From Antrodiella citrinella (Eukaryota; Basidiomycota; Agaricomycetes; Polyporales; Steccherinaceae), in contig SGPM01000161.1 of NCBI GenBank assembly GCA_004802725.1, positions 1 through 60,087 of the forward strand: DNA of 60,087 bases, in the 5' to 3' direction. This document shows, piece by piece, positions 35,301-47,345 of this stretch. A program made the position numbers and the translations under genes. Numbering within the stretch: position 1 is the stretch's first letter; the number at the start of each line of letters is the position of its first letter. The notes under the pieces are model-generated. The model had not been told where the DNA came from and did no database searches. It saw only the letters and a program-made list of their open reading frames with translations.

Positions 35301-35628
35301 TGGAGAAGTAGAGTCGTATTAGAACACAAACTCACGAATATCATAGACGTGTCCATGTCCTCCCTGAACTTACGCAACATCTCGTCATCATATTCCCCTG
35401 CTTCGCCCTTATATCTGTTCCAGAAGCGTATCCATTTATTCGCTGTTCCTTGTGGCACAATGTTCGACTTTTGAAGCGTCGCAAGTATTTCCTGGAGGAC
35501 GGACAGCGCGTCAAGACTATATCTGTGTACAGACATTCACTACATAAGACTTTGCATGTGAGAATAAGAAATCACGCTTACCGGTCGATAAGTTTTTGTG
35601 CATCGCGCGCTGCTTGAGAGTCATCCAT
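32347..35628 (-). CDS. DUF6535 membrane protein
   Basis: Large basidiomycete protein of about 1,040 residues in four exons, starting MDDSQAARDAQKLIDR at 35628. The N-terminal DUF6535 region contains WIRFWNRYKGEAGEYD, then MDTSMIF spliced to SGLFSAVTATIASMS, and several membrane helices (LQSLLYASLACSLFAALGAV, then two more around residues 200-270), with KQWLNRY between them. The remaining ~750 residues look like helical, soluble repeats without a recognised domain. DUF6535 genes are numerous in agarics, of unknown role. The frame is closed by TGA at 32347-32349, but coding-like sequence continues in frame for another ~102 codons, so this allele may be slightly truncated. Confidence 0.8.
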
Positions 35629-37860
35629 GTTGGGATGGCAGTTACACCAACGTCGCGACTACCAACAATTTAAACTACTGGAGCAAAGAAACGAAAGCGA
35701 AAGCGCTGGCGTCGGGCGTGTGATTAGGACGTCCCGAGATCAAATTCACAGGCCTCGCTTCATAGAGTCTCGAGTCTCGAACCTGCAAATGGTTTCCAAA
35801 AGTAACAATGTATGAGAGCATTATAACTTGAGGAGTGTTCGATCGTCAGGATGACAGTGAAGTTCAAGTTCAAAATATCAATGTTGGGCGTACGTGGTCG
35901 AGCGAAGGACAGAATAGGTAAGCGCGGGAGGAATGGGTAGCGCGCGTCGGTGTTGCCGCTTATGGGCTCTGTGGTCATTGGCTAACCGTCTTGTTATCGA
36001 TCTCACCAATGGCCTAAGTACAACAGTGACACATTCCTCTTCAATTCCTCCCCATCACCACTCAGTATAGGCACTACGAGGTTTTCACCGTCCTGGCCCC
36101 CATAAACTGATAATGTATGTGCTTTCTGTAGTACCTACTCTGCCGAGCTTCGTTGATCTCGCCCGAGTCGTCAGCTGCTATATTGCTAGTGCTTGGCGTA
36201 GTTCGACGATATATTCGATGTAATTGTGCGGTGCAGTTATCTCAGATCCCCAAGTAACTCAAAATGGAACCACGCATGTTTAAGGAATACGTCGCAATAC
36301 AAACACAACTGCAGGGCACTGACGCGGACACTGCCAAGGTCCAAGACTACCGATGGGTGCGCCCATTCTCTGAATGCCCCACGGTGCGCGGATGCTCCTG
36401 ATATTCTCTGATCAAGATTGCCTTGGAGCGATGCATCCGCTTCTTCTTGACGGGTACAGTACCGTATCCAGAACGGTATCGTTGCGGCTTTCCGCTCAGG
36501 CTGACGTCTACGTGCTACATTACTGTCTGTCATTCTCTGTGATATTTCGACTCAATGCCCGTACGTCTTGCAGGTCTCTATCCACCTCTGGTCAGCCACT
36601 GGTGGTACGATGTGCACGTGCACATTGTACATGACAGGAAGATCTACGAGATTGCGCGGCCTGGTTCAAAGGTCTACGTTTCCTCGCAAGGTACATGTGG
36701 TGCTTCTCGTATGGTTGGCGGCCGCCTCACCTCCTCCTACACACACTGTATGTAACCTCGAAGTCAGGTCTTAGCACGTGCACTGACGTGTTGCAGTATT
36801 TGGAGGGATTGCGTACTCGGTACAAAGTTGATGTTTGGTTCCGCCGTTTTTCCCGAGAGAAATTCAGCGTTCGATCACTTCACTTCCTATGTGCGTGCTA
36901 TGCGAGAGACACTGATACTCAATCTTGCACTGCCCATGGTTTTCCAGGCCTTGTTGTTCAATTGACGCAAAAACACCAATTGTCATCCGTATAGGCATGA
37001 CCTTCGACCAGTGTAGTGAAAATTGCGACGTCTAAAGCCATAACTGACTGACGATCATCCACCCCCCAACTCCAATCCAGTGAAACACCGGATCTGGAGA
37101 CGAAGACTGAGAAATCTCAAACTGGATATAGTACTTCCGCCTGCATCTGAACTACGTGGAGTGGAGCGCGATAGAAGACACGGTGACGGCCGCCACAACC
37201 AATATGTAGTGCGATGGTATCGTTGCGCTGTATAATATACATTTGTTCTTGTGCTGGCTCGAAATCTGAGCGCGATGTACTCAGTTCGAATAAATTCTGA
37301 GCCTGCACGGAATCCTTGTATATCCGAAAGAATGATTTCGGCGGTGAACACAGTTATGCAGACTCGATGGATCCAAGTTCAGTTTTTCCGCTTGTAGCTC
37401 ACGTGATCAAAATTCCAGCCGACGGCACCGTTGTTTCGAGTTGCGGCGTCGGCAAAACCTCTTGCGCAGAGGTACGACTCCACTACTGCAATTTACCTCC
37501 GCTGTCAATGTTTTCCTTTGCACTTGAAGACACAATTTGTGACGCCAGATTAGGGCTCACAAGTCTGCGGCAACGCAACCGATGCTTCGGCAACGACAAC
37601 GTACGGTAACATGAGTCCTCCAGAGGCCATGACGTAGTCACCATTTTTGCTCAATGAAGAGGATCGCTTACGTCACCAAGAAGAAGAAGAGGTACAGCAA
37701 CGCGCTGGCTTTCCGGATTTGGCAACTAACTAGGAACGACGAGTCGCGGAAAGGGGCTCGATCCTTCCTTCCACTTCCTGTCAGCAGCATTTAAAAGGTG
37801 AGTGTCCTCGTCGAATCTCCCCCGAACATACCCCCATCCTACCGACCACATTTTTACATT
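35629..37860. other. Long intergenic stretch, weak coding hints
   Basis: Contains the DUF6535 promoter and the Zn2Cys6 gene promoter. Between 36264 and 36760 there are short plausible peptides (MEPRMFKEYVAIQTQLQG at 36264; YPPLVSHWWYDVHVHIV near 36580), but I could not splice them into a gene. Nothing else is recognised. Confidence 0.4.
37791..37797 (+). promoter_or_regulatory. Possible TATA-like element of the Zn2Cys6 gene
   Basis: TTTAAAA-type sequence about 65 nt upstream of the ATG at 37861. Confidence 0.4.
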
Positions 37861-39488
37861 ATGACCACTTACCAGCTCTCTTTCGACGATGCAGGTCATC
37901 ACATCCATCGTCCGTACCACCCCCGTGACCTCGACCTAGGCATCTCCATCGGAAGACGATCCCCCATTTCATACGAACCTCTGGACATCTACCTCCCAGC
38001 ATCGCTTGGTCGTCACTCCTTCTCTCACATGCCGCCGCCACAGTTCCAGTTCTCCGACTTCATTCACGAGGATCCGCATGGCTTCACCAACCCATGGTCT
38101 CAGCAGCCTGTCGTATACAACAGTCAAGGCATCCCGCATCCTCTGGCTCATCACCCAGAACACCCACCTCTCCAGGAACCTGTTCCGATCCGCCATTCAT
38201 CTCCCCAGATCTTATACCCAGTTGCCAATCGGGTGGAAGAACCCGACGCTCCTCGTGCCCAGTTCCTAGACGAAAACGCCGGTTCGAATTCGAACATGCT
38301 CTACTTCCCGTCTGCCCCTTCCATGTTCGCTCCGAGCGGGGGCCCGTGGACTGTTCCGCAACAGCAAGACCAGCCCGCCCCAGAGCCGCAACCCTCTTGG
38401 ACGATGTCGGGTTCCCTGGATCCTAACACTGGCATCTTTCAGCGTGCACCCGAACATCCTCGTGTTCGTACCGCTCAGGCCTGTGAGAAGTGCCGCGCTA
38501 GGAAGGCCAAAGTTCGTCACAGTCCTCCTCTCGTTGTCACTCATTTGGTTGACCTCTACCACAGTGTAGCGGCGAGCACCCCGCATGCCAGAGATGTCGC
38601 ACCCGTGGGTTGTCGTGCGAGTATGCCCCTGAGAGAAAGATGAGAGGCCCGAACAAGGTCAAGCGGAAGTCTGGGATTGCCGTGAGCAACGCTGCCAGTC
38701 GTCGTGCCTCTGTTGCATCTTCGTCTGCCGGGTCTGGCTCGGAGGATGGCATGTCTAACCCGAGTAAGCCATCACTTACCGTCATGTCCAAAAAGTCCTC
38801 CGTCGACAGCATCGCTTCGGACGTCCCGTCACCGACCGACTCGACCTCTGGCCAGCAGCAGATCTCGCAGAAATCTGTCGCTTCCAAGCGTTTGCAGAGA
38901 CTTCGTCCACCAGCCCTCGACTTGAAGCGCACGAGCATGTTTGAGCTGCAGACCGAGTTCCTCAACCACGTCAATGCTCAGCCTCGGAGCGCAGACCCCC
39001 CTGCCGACGATGATTCTATGTTCAGCCGCCGTTCTTCTCTTCCATCCTACCTCTTAGACAACTACACTCGTACTCCACCGCCAAACGGCTTCCTAGCCGA
39101 GCTCACCCAGCGTCCTTACAGTACCCAGCCGTATACCTTTGGTAACCCTTCGGATTCTGTGTTCAACATCGAGGACCGTTTTGCCGCGCACCAATCTCTG
39201 TCGACGCCCATTACACCCATCACGACTAATGCCCCCGACCTTTCCTTCCGACATTCTGGCCTTGCTCAGTTTATTCTACCCCAGTTCTCTCCCAGCGCCG
39301 TCGACCCTCACGAGGCTTATATGGCTGCCGTCGAGAGTCATTATGGAGTAGGACCCACCGACATTGATAGCGGCATGGCATGGCCTGAGTCTATCATTGA
39401 CTTGGATCCAACGCCCACAGCTGGGCCGAATGGTCAGGAGAAGAACTTGGCTCAGGTCGAGTCACGCATGCTAGCGATGGAGGCTTGA
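37861..39488 (+). CDS. Zn(II)2Cys6 transcription factor
   Basis: Predicted nuclear, DNA-binding regulator of 524 residues in two exons (37861-38511, 38565-39488). The Zn2Cys6 cluster is completed only by splicing: ACEKCRARKAK is in exon 1 and CSGEHPACQRCRTRGLSCEY in exon 2, giving six Cys, with the basic GPNKVKRK segment just after. The cluster lies centrally, at about residues 208-240. The N-terminal ~200 residues are rich in His, Pro and Gln, suggesting an activation region; the C-terminal half is Ser/Pro-rich. No fungal-specific middle homology domain is seen. Start is ATG 37861; an in-frame GTG upstream is not used by eukaryotes. Targets cannot be inferred. Confidence 0.92.
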
Positions 39489-40058
39489 TAGTTTCTCTCT
39501 TTCCTATCCCCCCGGTTCCTCTTTCTTTCAGTCCGCATCATCTCATGGAATATCTGGACTTCGAGTATCTTTGTTTATCGTCTTTTCTCCTGCTGTATCA
39601 TTAGCTGCGGAACGTTATTCCCCTTCTCCTACGCTTACCATCTCTAGCTAGCTAATCAAAATTAGTACTCATACATCTTCTCTATTACTAGTCGTAACAT
39701 ATACATCTATTCAATCATATCGTTTACCATCGCTCATACCGTCTTGACTTGCGTGGTTCGACGGTGTTCAAGACTCTATTGGCAATCCACTAGCACCCAA
39801 CCAGACGCTTCTGACTCAATGAAGCCGGCGGTACGATCGTCATGATCGCAGCCCATGTCAGATCGTCACGGCACTAAATTTTGGTTCCGCACCCTCGATT
39901 CACGTTCGTCATCGTCAGATCTGGCAGCGTAATCAGGACTTTTGCAGGAACTCTGCCTGAGTCTCACGGAGAGAATGACATACTTGTCAAGAAAGGACTC
40001 TGCATGGAATATTCAATACACGATCGTAGTACAACACTGGAGCGGCCGACTCTCGGAT
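39489..40058. other. Intergenic between convergent genes
   Basis: 3' ends of the Zn2Cys6 gene and of the multipass membrane gene. T/C-rich sequence follows the stop at 39488. No gene recognised. Confidence 0.6.
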
Positions 40059-41304
40059 CTAGGAGACCTGGGCTTTTGTGAGGGTCGAATCATCAACGTC
40101 CTGGTGAAATGCCAGTGGAGCGCCAATGCCAACTGAGAAGAGGAGGCTTGTGATAGCAGACATGAGCAGCGTAGATCGCGGTGGCTTGGTTCGCCTGGCC
40201 GAAGATGGAGTAGCGGTCGGAGGGGCGAAAGCCAACCACAAGAGGAGGGAAATCGTGGTCCATATGACGTCCCAACCGATGGAGGATTGAGCAGGGTGGG
40301 CGTGGAGAGTGGCCAAGGCTGCGGAGAGGAAGCCCAAGACAGATTGTTCTCGTGCTGGGAGGGATATAGCAGCAGCATACGTAGTACGCAGCCGTAGCCC
40401 TACGGCGACTGTTGCAGCCAGCAAGTATAACGTCTTTGTCCTGATGGCGAACATCGAACGGGTGTTGTAACCTACGGGAAGCAGCGGAAGGAAAACGAAG
40501 AAATGCATGACCAGTAGGTTGGGAAGGAAGGTTGTCGCGTCGGTGTAGGGACTGATTCCAACGGCTAGCAGCGCGACGAGGACGCTCACCCACAGAGTGG
40601 GTGGTGCAATCGTTGTCGATCTGCGTGTCCTCTTCTGATTATCTTTAAGGAGAATCGTGAGGAAGAATAGGTTTGTGGCCACGCTGATTGCGACGAGCTG
40701 TCCTAAAGCCATGTAGGCCCAGAGATGGTTTATCCTGAATTTGCGACCTGATAGCAGTGTCAAAGCCGTCCAGAAGATTAAAAATACATTGCCAACTCAC
40801 CATTGGTTGCGAGAAAAACGGTCCAAGCCCCCACTGTGAACAGACATATCGGCTCGCTCAACCACCAGGGCATCGCATTGGTACTAACAGTTGCCCACGC
40901 TTGCTCAAAAAGACCGGTGTTTCTAAGCCATCCAGATACCTGACGCAGTACAGGCTCGCCGTGAGATCCAGATGCCTGTACGTAGTGGCTGAAGCTCCAC
41001 TGCAAAGCGTGCGTGTCAGATAGCCTCCGCGAATAGACAGTGTAGCGGAATGTGCTTACGAGTAGATACGCCAACATATCTATACGCGGAACTTCAGCAT
41101 AGACTATAGACTAGATTCATGATACTCACAGTACCATGTATGGGCAAACGATGCGATGGTCAACACCGAGAAAAGGTGTTGTCGCAGAGTCCTCCCCCCT
41201 CCGAGTATAGTGACATTTTGGCCCAGGATTCCGAATAGCCCCAGTATCAGGAGAAAATATGAAGCAAAGATTCCAAAAGCGACGAGCTCTGCAAGTTGCC
41301 ACAT
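40059..41304 (-). CDS. Fungal multipass membrane protein, function unknown
   Basis: About four exons and 350 residues. The first (MWQLAELVAFGIFASYFLLI) begins with a membrane helix; another holds LFEQAWATV and PWWLSEPICLFTVGAWTVFL; the last holds HLWAYMALGQLVAISVATNL and three to four further helices, ending with a TAG at 40059-40061. About seven helices in total. The pattern of Trp-rich and acidic residues between helices recalls uncharacterised integral membrane proteins of fungi. No catalytic motif is visible. Its 5' end lies about 50 nt from the big palindrome at 41352, which may occupy its promoter. Confidence 0.65.
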
Positions 41305-41351
41305 ACCAACGCAGCCTCGATTTCTGAGCCAAGAAATAAGACCGTCGACGT

Positions 41352-41727
41352 TAGGGCTCGGTGAGAAAGCCGCCTGTTACTTACTGGTCAGTTACTTACC
41401 AGTTACTTATTAGTAATTAACTGTTCTTGACATTGGTCCTGGAATGAGACGGTAAATAATGGTCAAAAACTTGGTACACCGCGAAAAAGATCGTCCAAAA
41501 GATAAGATAAGGGGCGAGATCAGCAGCAGATGTTCACGGCCGTGAACATCTGCTGCTGATCTCGCCCCTTATCTTATCTTTTGGACGATCTTTTTCGCGG
41601 TGTACCAAGTTTTTGACCATTATTTACCGTCTCATTCCAGGACCAATGTCAAGAACAGTTAATTACTAATAAGTAACTGGTAAGTAACTGACCAGTAAGT
41701 AACAGGCGGCTTTCTCACCGAGCCCTA
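41352..41727. repeat. Perfect 376-bp palindrome without spacer
   Basis: Two arms of about 188 bp meet at CACGG|CCGTG between 41539 and 41540. I read no mismatch from TAGGGCTCGG on the left to CCGAGCCCTA on the right. Neither arm contains coding sequence, and no target-site duplication is obvious. A spacerless palindrome this long is rare in stable genomes. It could be a fold-back mobile element, a break-repair scar or an assembly artefact. Confidence 0.95.
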
Positions 41728-41969
41728 GTGTAATTCTGCGCGAAAGAAAGCAGCGGCTGCTGGACTCCCGACGGCCCGAGATGCCGAGCTACTATCCGGC
41801 ATCGGCAACCGTCACTCCGACTTCGACGTTCTCTTAGACCTAGATAATCCATTAGGCGATTGAAAGTGAGTAGACTGTGTATGAACTATGAACCTCTTCC
41901 TCGAATTGAAGTTCCTAGATGTCGTACGATCTCCACAGCCCAAGCGGAAAAGTGACACTGACAGAGCAA

Positions 41970-42466
41970 CAAGTGACGATACAGAAAACGACGACGACGA
42001 CAGTCCGATAAACGCAACGTAGACATCTCACTGGAGACGTCCGCGTCACTCTTTGAACCGGGTGCCGTGGATTTCACGACCGCCTTGATGCCTCCCTTGC
42101 GTAGCATCGTCCCACCTGATCGCTACCCGGTCATACGCAGCGCGTCTTCTATGGTATTCGGCATCCCAGTACATCGTGCAGACTGGATGAAAACGCGATG
42201 CGAATGGATGGCATCTCTTCCGGACGGAAAGGCTGTCCGAACAGAGTCCACGGTGGCCATGTTTCATAAACATCTATTTACGGACGTTCTGCAAGAGATA
42301 TCCTAACGTCACTGGGTGCAGTATTCGATGGACGATGGTCGAAACGAAGAATCACGGACTGTGTTTCTTCCAAAGTCTCGGTATGTCCGGATGGATGCCA
42401 CCCCAAGACGTCGTCGACCAAATGGCTGAAAAGCTCAAGGAATTCGGTCTCCTGGACGCGACATAG
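41970..42466 (+). pseudogene. Unrecognised agaric family, broken copy A
   Basis: Coding-like sequence RNVDISLETSASLFEPGAV, then DFTTALMPPLRSIVPP, SMVFGIPV and TRCEWMASL runs until a TAA at ~42303-42305. After a one-base shift the same protein continues RWTMVETKNHGLCFFQ and ends LKEFGLLDAT with TAG 42464-42466. A second, differently broken copy lies on the minus strand at 50490-51060 (shared: SLFEPG, DFTTA, MPP, MVFGIPV, TRCEWMA, HGLC, KLKEFGLL). The family is unknown to me. Both copies sit directly beside an aspartic protease gene. Confidence 0.65.
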
Positions 42467-42921
42467 TGTCTTGGTCTTGATCAAGGTATGTCTCCCTTTC
42501 GCCCCGCGGCGCTCAGCTAATCATGGCCTCAGTCAGGACCGACATCGTCAAGCTTCTCGTGTTCTCGAAACGCGTCGTTGTCTGCTCAGTCTCCGCATAT
42601 ATATATTTCCTTCGTCATTAGTGATTTTACCATTTGGGTCGAACATCATTGTGTCGACCCAACAGTTGCTGCCTACCCAGAGCTTCATCGCTCGAGACTG
42701 CCTATGACGCGACAAACGCAGCTGTCGGCCCATTTGCCACTCACTACATACCATAGATGTGTCCATCGTGCTCTTCGCAGAGGCTTGACACACATCATAA
42801 ATAGTTAGTAAAACATACCGCGACTTACAGTAATCTGCATTTACGACTTCATCTAAACGTAAAGAGCACAAAAGTTGCACGACCACGACCCCATTTTCAC
42901 CCTGCCTCAGCCTCATACGGC
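42467..42921. other. Intergenic between convergent genes
   Basis: Spacer between broken copy A and the second aspartic protease. No feature recognised. Confidence 0.55.
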
Positions 42922-44787
42922 TCAGTTGACACTCACAAACGTCTCCGCAGTCCTCGCGATACCAAACTGGTTCCCCAGCGTATCGTACGCAGTATAGAAG
43001 CGCTCCAAGAACATCATGCCGTTGATGAAGTCCATCCCGGTGCCCCCGTCGGAGCCGATGTCGGAGACGATGAGGTAGACGAAGTCGGATGTTCCGCCGA
43101 TTGCCGTGTTCAGCTGCAAAACGAGAACGACAATCAGTGGAGAGTTTGAGGAAGAAAGGGGGGGGGGAGAGGGAGACGCACAGTACGAGGCCAGATCTGC
43201 GCGTCCGCTGTGAACTCGTACGTGTCCTTAAATCGCACAGATCATAAGTTCTCGCGCGTGACAGAAGCGAAAGGAGCACGTACATCTCCAATAGTGAACC
43301 ACAAACTCTGCAAGTTCGCGAACTGGGCCGGCGTGAGCTTGAGCAAGCCCACATCGGAGTCGAGCACGGCACCAGTGAGGCTCTGGTACGTCGCCAATGC
43401 GTCTACAAAGGCATCCTCTCAGCCTTCGTCCACGAGCTCAAAACTAGTATAGAACACGACCAGGCACGTACCTGATGCGAGGAGAAGAAGGGTGGTACCC
43501 GTATCAGTGATACCAGCAGTGTTGTTCAGGACCATCGTCTTGTGGTTCCCGTAAGTGATAGTCTGGTTGATACCGACGTAGTACGCTGAAGGCAGCGTCT
43601 CCGTGATCGGGCTACGCATACACACATCAGCCTCACAAACACATCGAATATTCGTATTGCTCACACATAGTTGATCTGCCCCTGGATCTTAGTCTGATCC
43701 ACCTGGCCAAACGTAATCTCACCGTTGGTGGTGTTCATGACGGTAGTAGGCTGGAACGAGATTCCGATGAAGGGTTTCGGGATGACACCCTGGTCGTAGA
43801 GGTTGTCGACGACTGTGGGCACGTAGGTTGTGGCATCAGGGAAAAGGTTGCCTACACCACAAACGAAGCATGAGAGATCAAACTTTAGAGAACGAGGATG
43901 TGTGAAGGGACGAACCGTAGGTCAAATATTGAGGACCAAGTCTACGAGCGCGTCAGTCAGTCAGTTAGGGTGTTCACAAGAAGATGCAGCTGCACTTACC
44001 CAAGAAGACCGTCAACGCCATCAAATCCCTCAGCGATGAGTGCAACACCAAGAGATTGGTTCGTGATAGTAAAACCAGGGGCAATATGCACCACATCCAA
44101 GTACTGTTCGCCTGTCCTCGTTGTCGTGACATTAGAAGCCGGCGAATATAGCCAAGAAGAAGAAACGCACCAAGCATGACTCCGCTACCGTACTCGACGT
44201 ACTACGTAACGTGATGTCTGCGATCAGGACCAACATTGAAGCGAGAAGGAGTAAGACTCACGACGCTGTTTCCCGTGTCAAACGAGGTGTTGGACGGGAA
44301 GTAGTCGATCTCGCAGCAGATCCAGGTGTTGGAGCTCCCGGTATCGACGAGCATGTCGTCTGCGAGAGACCAAATTTTAGCATAGATACACAGCAAAATG
44401 AATAAAGAGTCGAACATGTTGTAGGTGGGGTTCCAATCACCACCTGAAACGCGATATGAGTATTCATTCAGATCGCTCATAATAAAAATACGAGAAACTC
44501 ACTTCAACGACATAGCTCACTCCTTGGTTCGTGCTGGGTACGCCAAACGCCGCACCGACCGCGTTCTTCATCAACTCGTCCTTCGTCTTCGCGCCATGCG
44601 TCGACGAACGCACCTTCAGCGACGTGGCCCGGGCCCGGTCCATTTTGAGGATATCCGCGCCGCCAGTGACGTTCATGCGCCGCGCAAACGACATCGTGAC
44701 GGGGCTATCTTTCACGGTGACGGGCTTTGCCACGACGGAGGACGCCGCGAGCAGGAGGGCCAAAGCTGATGTGACCTGGGCGAGCAT
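42922..44787 (-). CDS. Secreted aspartic protease (A1), copy 2
   Basis: Predicted secreted acid endopeptidase with at least ten exons. The signal peptide is MLAQVTSALALLLAASSVVA. A propeptide leads to SYVVEV spliced to VIGTPPTT, then the catalytic VDTGSSNTW, flap-like VEYGSG, EGFDGVDGLLG, PFIGISFQPTT, NGEITFGQVD, the second catalytic TDTGTT and the C-terminal FINGMMFLERFYTAYD. All catalytic parts are present, so it should be active. Its many short introns set it apart from copy 1 (three exons). It is the closest relative of the truncated copy at 51380-52424, from which it differs mainly by keeping the C-lobe. Confidence 0.9.
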
Positions 44788-44878
44788 GGTTGAGGAGTGG
44801 TCGTGTGGTAGGGTACACTCAAGTCCTGAAGGATGCTCTTGCTCTGGATTGAATCATACCCCACCCCCGCAAAACGGG

Positions 44879-44886
44879 TTCATATA
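44879..44886 (-). promoter_or_regulatory. Possible TATA element of protease copy 2
   Basis: TATATGAA on the minus strand about 93 nt upstream of the ATG at 44787. Confidence 0.4.
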
Positions 44887-45229
44887 CCTCTCCTGCGCAT
44901 AATCCGAACAACCACGACACCTCATGACGAACGCAAGCATATGGCCACCAGTCGTCGGTAGCAGCGAAAACGCCAAGGATGTGCACCAGCTGAGCTCGCG
45001 AGGGTCAGCGACGAAGCGCACCATAGATAAGAAAGACCCAAGACATCAAGGATGGTGGTTCATGCTGAGGGTGGGGCCATGGTTCTTACAGCGAAGTAAC
45101 TCCAGTCGTACGAGCGTTTTGTCAGACGCGAGGGTCATTCACTCGCCCAAAACCACGTTTTTCACCTCGTTAGGGCGAGTGTGGATGAGATGCTTCGCTG
45201 TCAAGGGAGAAACGGAGGAAACAAGGCTG
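44887..45229. other. Intergenic, no gene seen
   Basis: Upstream region of protease copy 2 and 3' side of the next minus-strand gene. Nothing recognised. Confidence 0.5.
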
Positions 45230-46291
45230 TCACAAGACATCGGGACCGACGTCCTCTGGCTTGGAGAACGCGGACCACGGGATCAGCCTATGTGGCGTCC
45301 TTGGGTAGATAAGGCTCGAGAAGGGAAGTGGAAACACCATGTATGAGTTATTCCAGGTTACAAAAGCGTATCGCCAGGAAAGGGCGACTTCTGCCGGAGA
45401 TTGCACGGAGAGAAACGAATCCGTGATCACCACATCATAGTTCTGACATGCTGCAGGGTTTGCTGGAATCTGCGTTGTTATCAGGGCAAGCCTAAGTCCG
45501 ACGGTGCCGAAGGGCTTGGAAGAGGACACCTCGAAAAGTCGAGTTGATGGTTGGTGTGCAGCTGGACAGCTGCCTGCAACTGCAAGTAAGTGCCCTCTTG
45601 TACTTGTTGGCTGAAGACGGTCTGCAGAGTCCCGACCATACCAGAACGCGATGACGAACGCATCTTCTGGTAATGCAGAGATGGAGGCAAGATACAGTAA
45701 AGAGCTCTGCGCACATGACGATGGTTGATGACGGTACCCTAGAAGGAGCGGAGCTCGCAGAGTGTGATTGTCTATGCTCTGTAGCGGCGGCGAGGCCCGC
45801 AACATACCCATCGTGGACCGGCCTGCAGACCGCCGTCACCAGGTGGCTTTCCAGGATGGCCTTCGTCTGCCACTGAGCCAGTAGGGTGCTTCCGATGTCA
45901 TGCTTTCGAAGAAATTGTCTCGTCATGACAGCGGGACAAATTACAAGACGGTAGTACTTAGAGAAGGCAGTTCATCAGCATTTTACAAACATGACTCACA
46001 AGAAGGTTTCGGTTGCTTGTCCAAACAAGCCAGGTGGCTCGACAACGACGAGGGTAAAACAAATTGAGATTGGACGGGTGGAATGAAGTGTGCACGGAAA
46101 ACGTCCAGGCCGTGATCCCCGCTCGACAACGCGAGTGTTTCACCGTCGATGTTGGAATCGAAAGAGAGAGACGAAAGAAACGAGGGACAGACTCGGTGGC
46201 CGTTGTGGTGCCCGGGGGATGCCGAGATGGACGGGAGGATTGTGGACGAGTTGGATGCATCGACGATCAGTGTTTTACTTTTAGTTTCCAT
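45230..46291 (-). CDS. Hypothetical protein, exon structure uncertain
   Basis: Protein-like segments in order on the minus strand: METKSKTLIVDASNSS... from ATG 46291, with DGETLALSSGDHGLDVF and HLACLDKQPKPS; then FLRKHDIGSTLLAQWQ with AVCRPVHDG; then FGTVGLRLALITTQIP, CQNYDVVITDSFLSVQ and SWRYAFVTWNNSYMVF, ending with a TAG at 45230-45232. Introns clearly separate at least three exons, but the middle (45480-45760) changes frame and I could not settle the splice sites; a frameshift is possible. I do not recognise the family and see no signal peptide. The ATG is only about 80 nt from that of the divergent gene at 46372. Confidence 0.5.
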
Positions 46292-46371
46292 GGGCTGCGG
46301 GCGACGACGTGGAGCTGGGATTGGCACTCGCACTCGGACGCGCTCTAAAGCACTCCGACGACACACACCAG

Positions 46372-47345
46372 ATGGTCGCATTCCACGACATCCTCCTCTG
46401 CTTCCGCAACTCCATAACCGCCGACCTCCACACCCACATCGCCCTCTCCCAGACCTGCCGTCGTCTCAGTCACTTGTATATTCACGACGACGAATTCTGG
46501 CAGTTCGTCTGCTTCGGTGCCGGGTTCGGTCGCCCCCTGCGACGCGGCGGTGTCGAGTTCGGGAACATCCTCACCTGGCGACGCCTCGCCCACGTGCTCG
46601 TCAACCACGCCTCCCACTGTGAGATCCGGAGTTGCAGAGAGGCCAACGCAGAGCTCGGTGCGTCTCTCTCTCTCTTATATACTTCTGCGGAAAGGTCTGA
46701 CCGGGACGTCAGCTGAACATCGCTCCCGCACGTTTCAGAGTCCGTTCCACCCCGGACACGGCCCCGCCGACATCCTCCTGCACCCCCTCTACTTCTACCT
46801 CCACTTCTCGGGCCCGTGTGCGGAGCCGTCCCCCGATACGCTCTCCGTCCTCCTCACCCACCTTCCGACGTTCCCCGAGTGCAGAGCCTCCCAGTACGGC
46901 CCGCTGTGCTCACACCCGAACGCGTCGTGTGCGTTTGCGACGTTCCCCCCGATGCAGAGCTTGGATTTTCAGGACGCGCATGGGAACACGTACTTGTCCG
47001 TCCAGAATCCAGACGGGTGTACCATCTTGGATGTCAACAGGGCGTTGGCCGCTCTGTATGTGTCGTTTGTTCCTTCCTTCAACTACATGCTAACAAGGGA
47101 CAATGTTGTAGGATTCCGAACGAACTGGCTGCCCTCGAGATCGTCCTCGCCCACTACCAGGACCTCATCCGCACCTCCGGCTTGTCCAAACACCAATGGG
47201 CGGACATGGTAAGCAAAGAACGCGGGTTCCTCGATGACCATGAGTACGTCTTTCGTCCCATTCCTCGCCCGCACATTGTCTTGCAAAATATGCTCATGTA
47301 TGGTGCAGGTATCCATTCTTGCAGGAGCTCGTCGCTCAGGCATAG
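46372..47345 (+). CDS. Hypothetical protein with F-box-like N-terminus
   Basis: About 250 residues in four exons. The N-terminus (FHDILLCFRNSITADLHTHI, then LSQTCRRLSHLYIHDDEFW) resembles the F-box-like/cyclin-F-type start of agaric proteins. The first junction (donor after AEL, acceptor before CTGAACATC) gives AELAEHRSRTFQ; later exons give HPLYFYLHFSG, a Cys-rich stretch (CRASQYGPLCSHPNASC), MQSLDFQDAHG, VLAHYQDLIRTSGL and the end YPFLQELVAQA with TAG 47343-47345. Function unknown. It shares an ~80-bp upstream region with the divergent gene at 46291. Confidence 0.6.
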
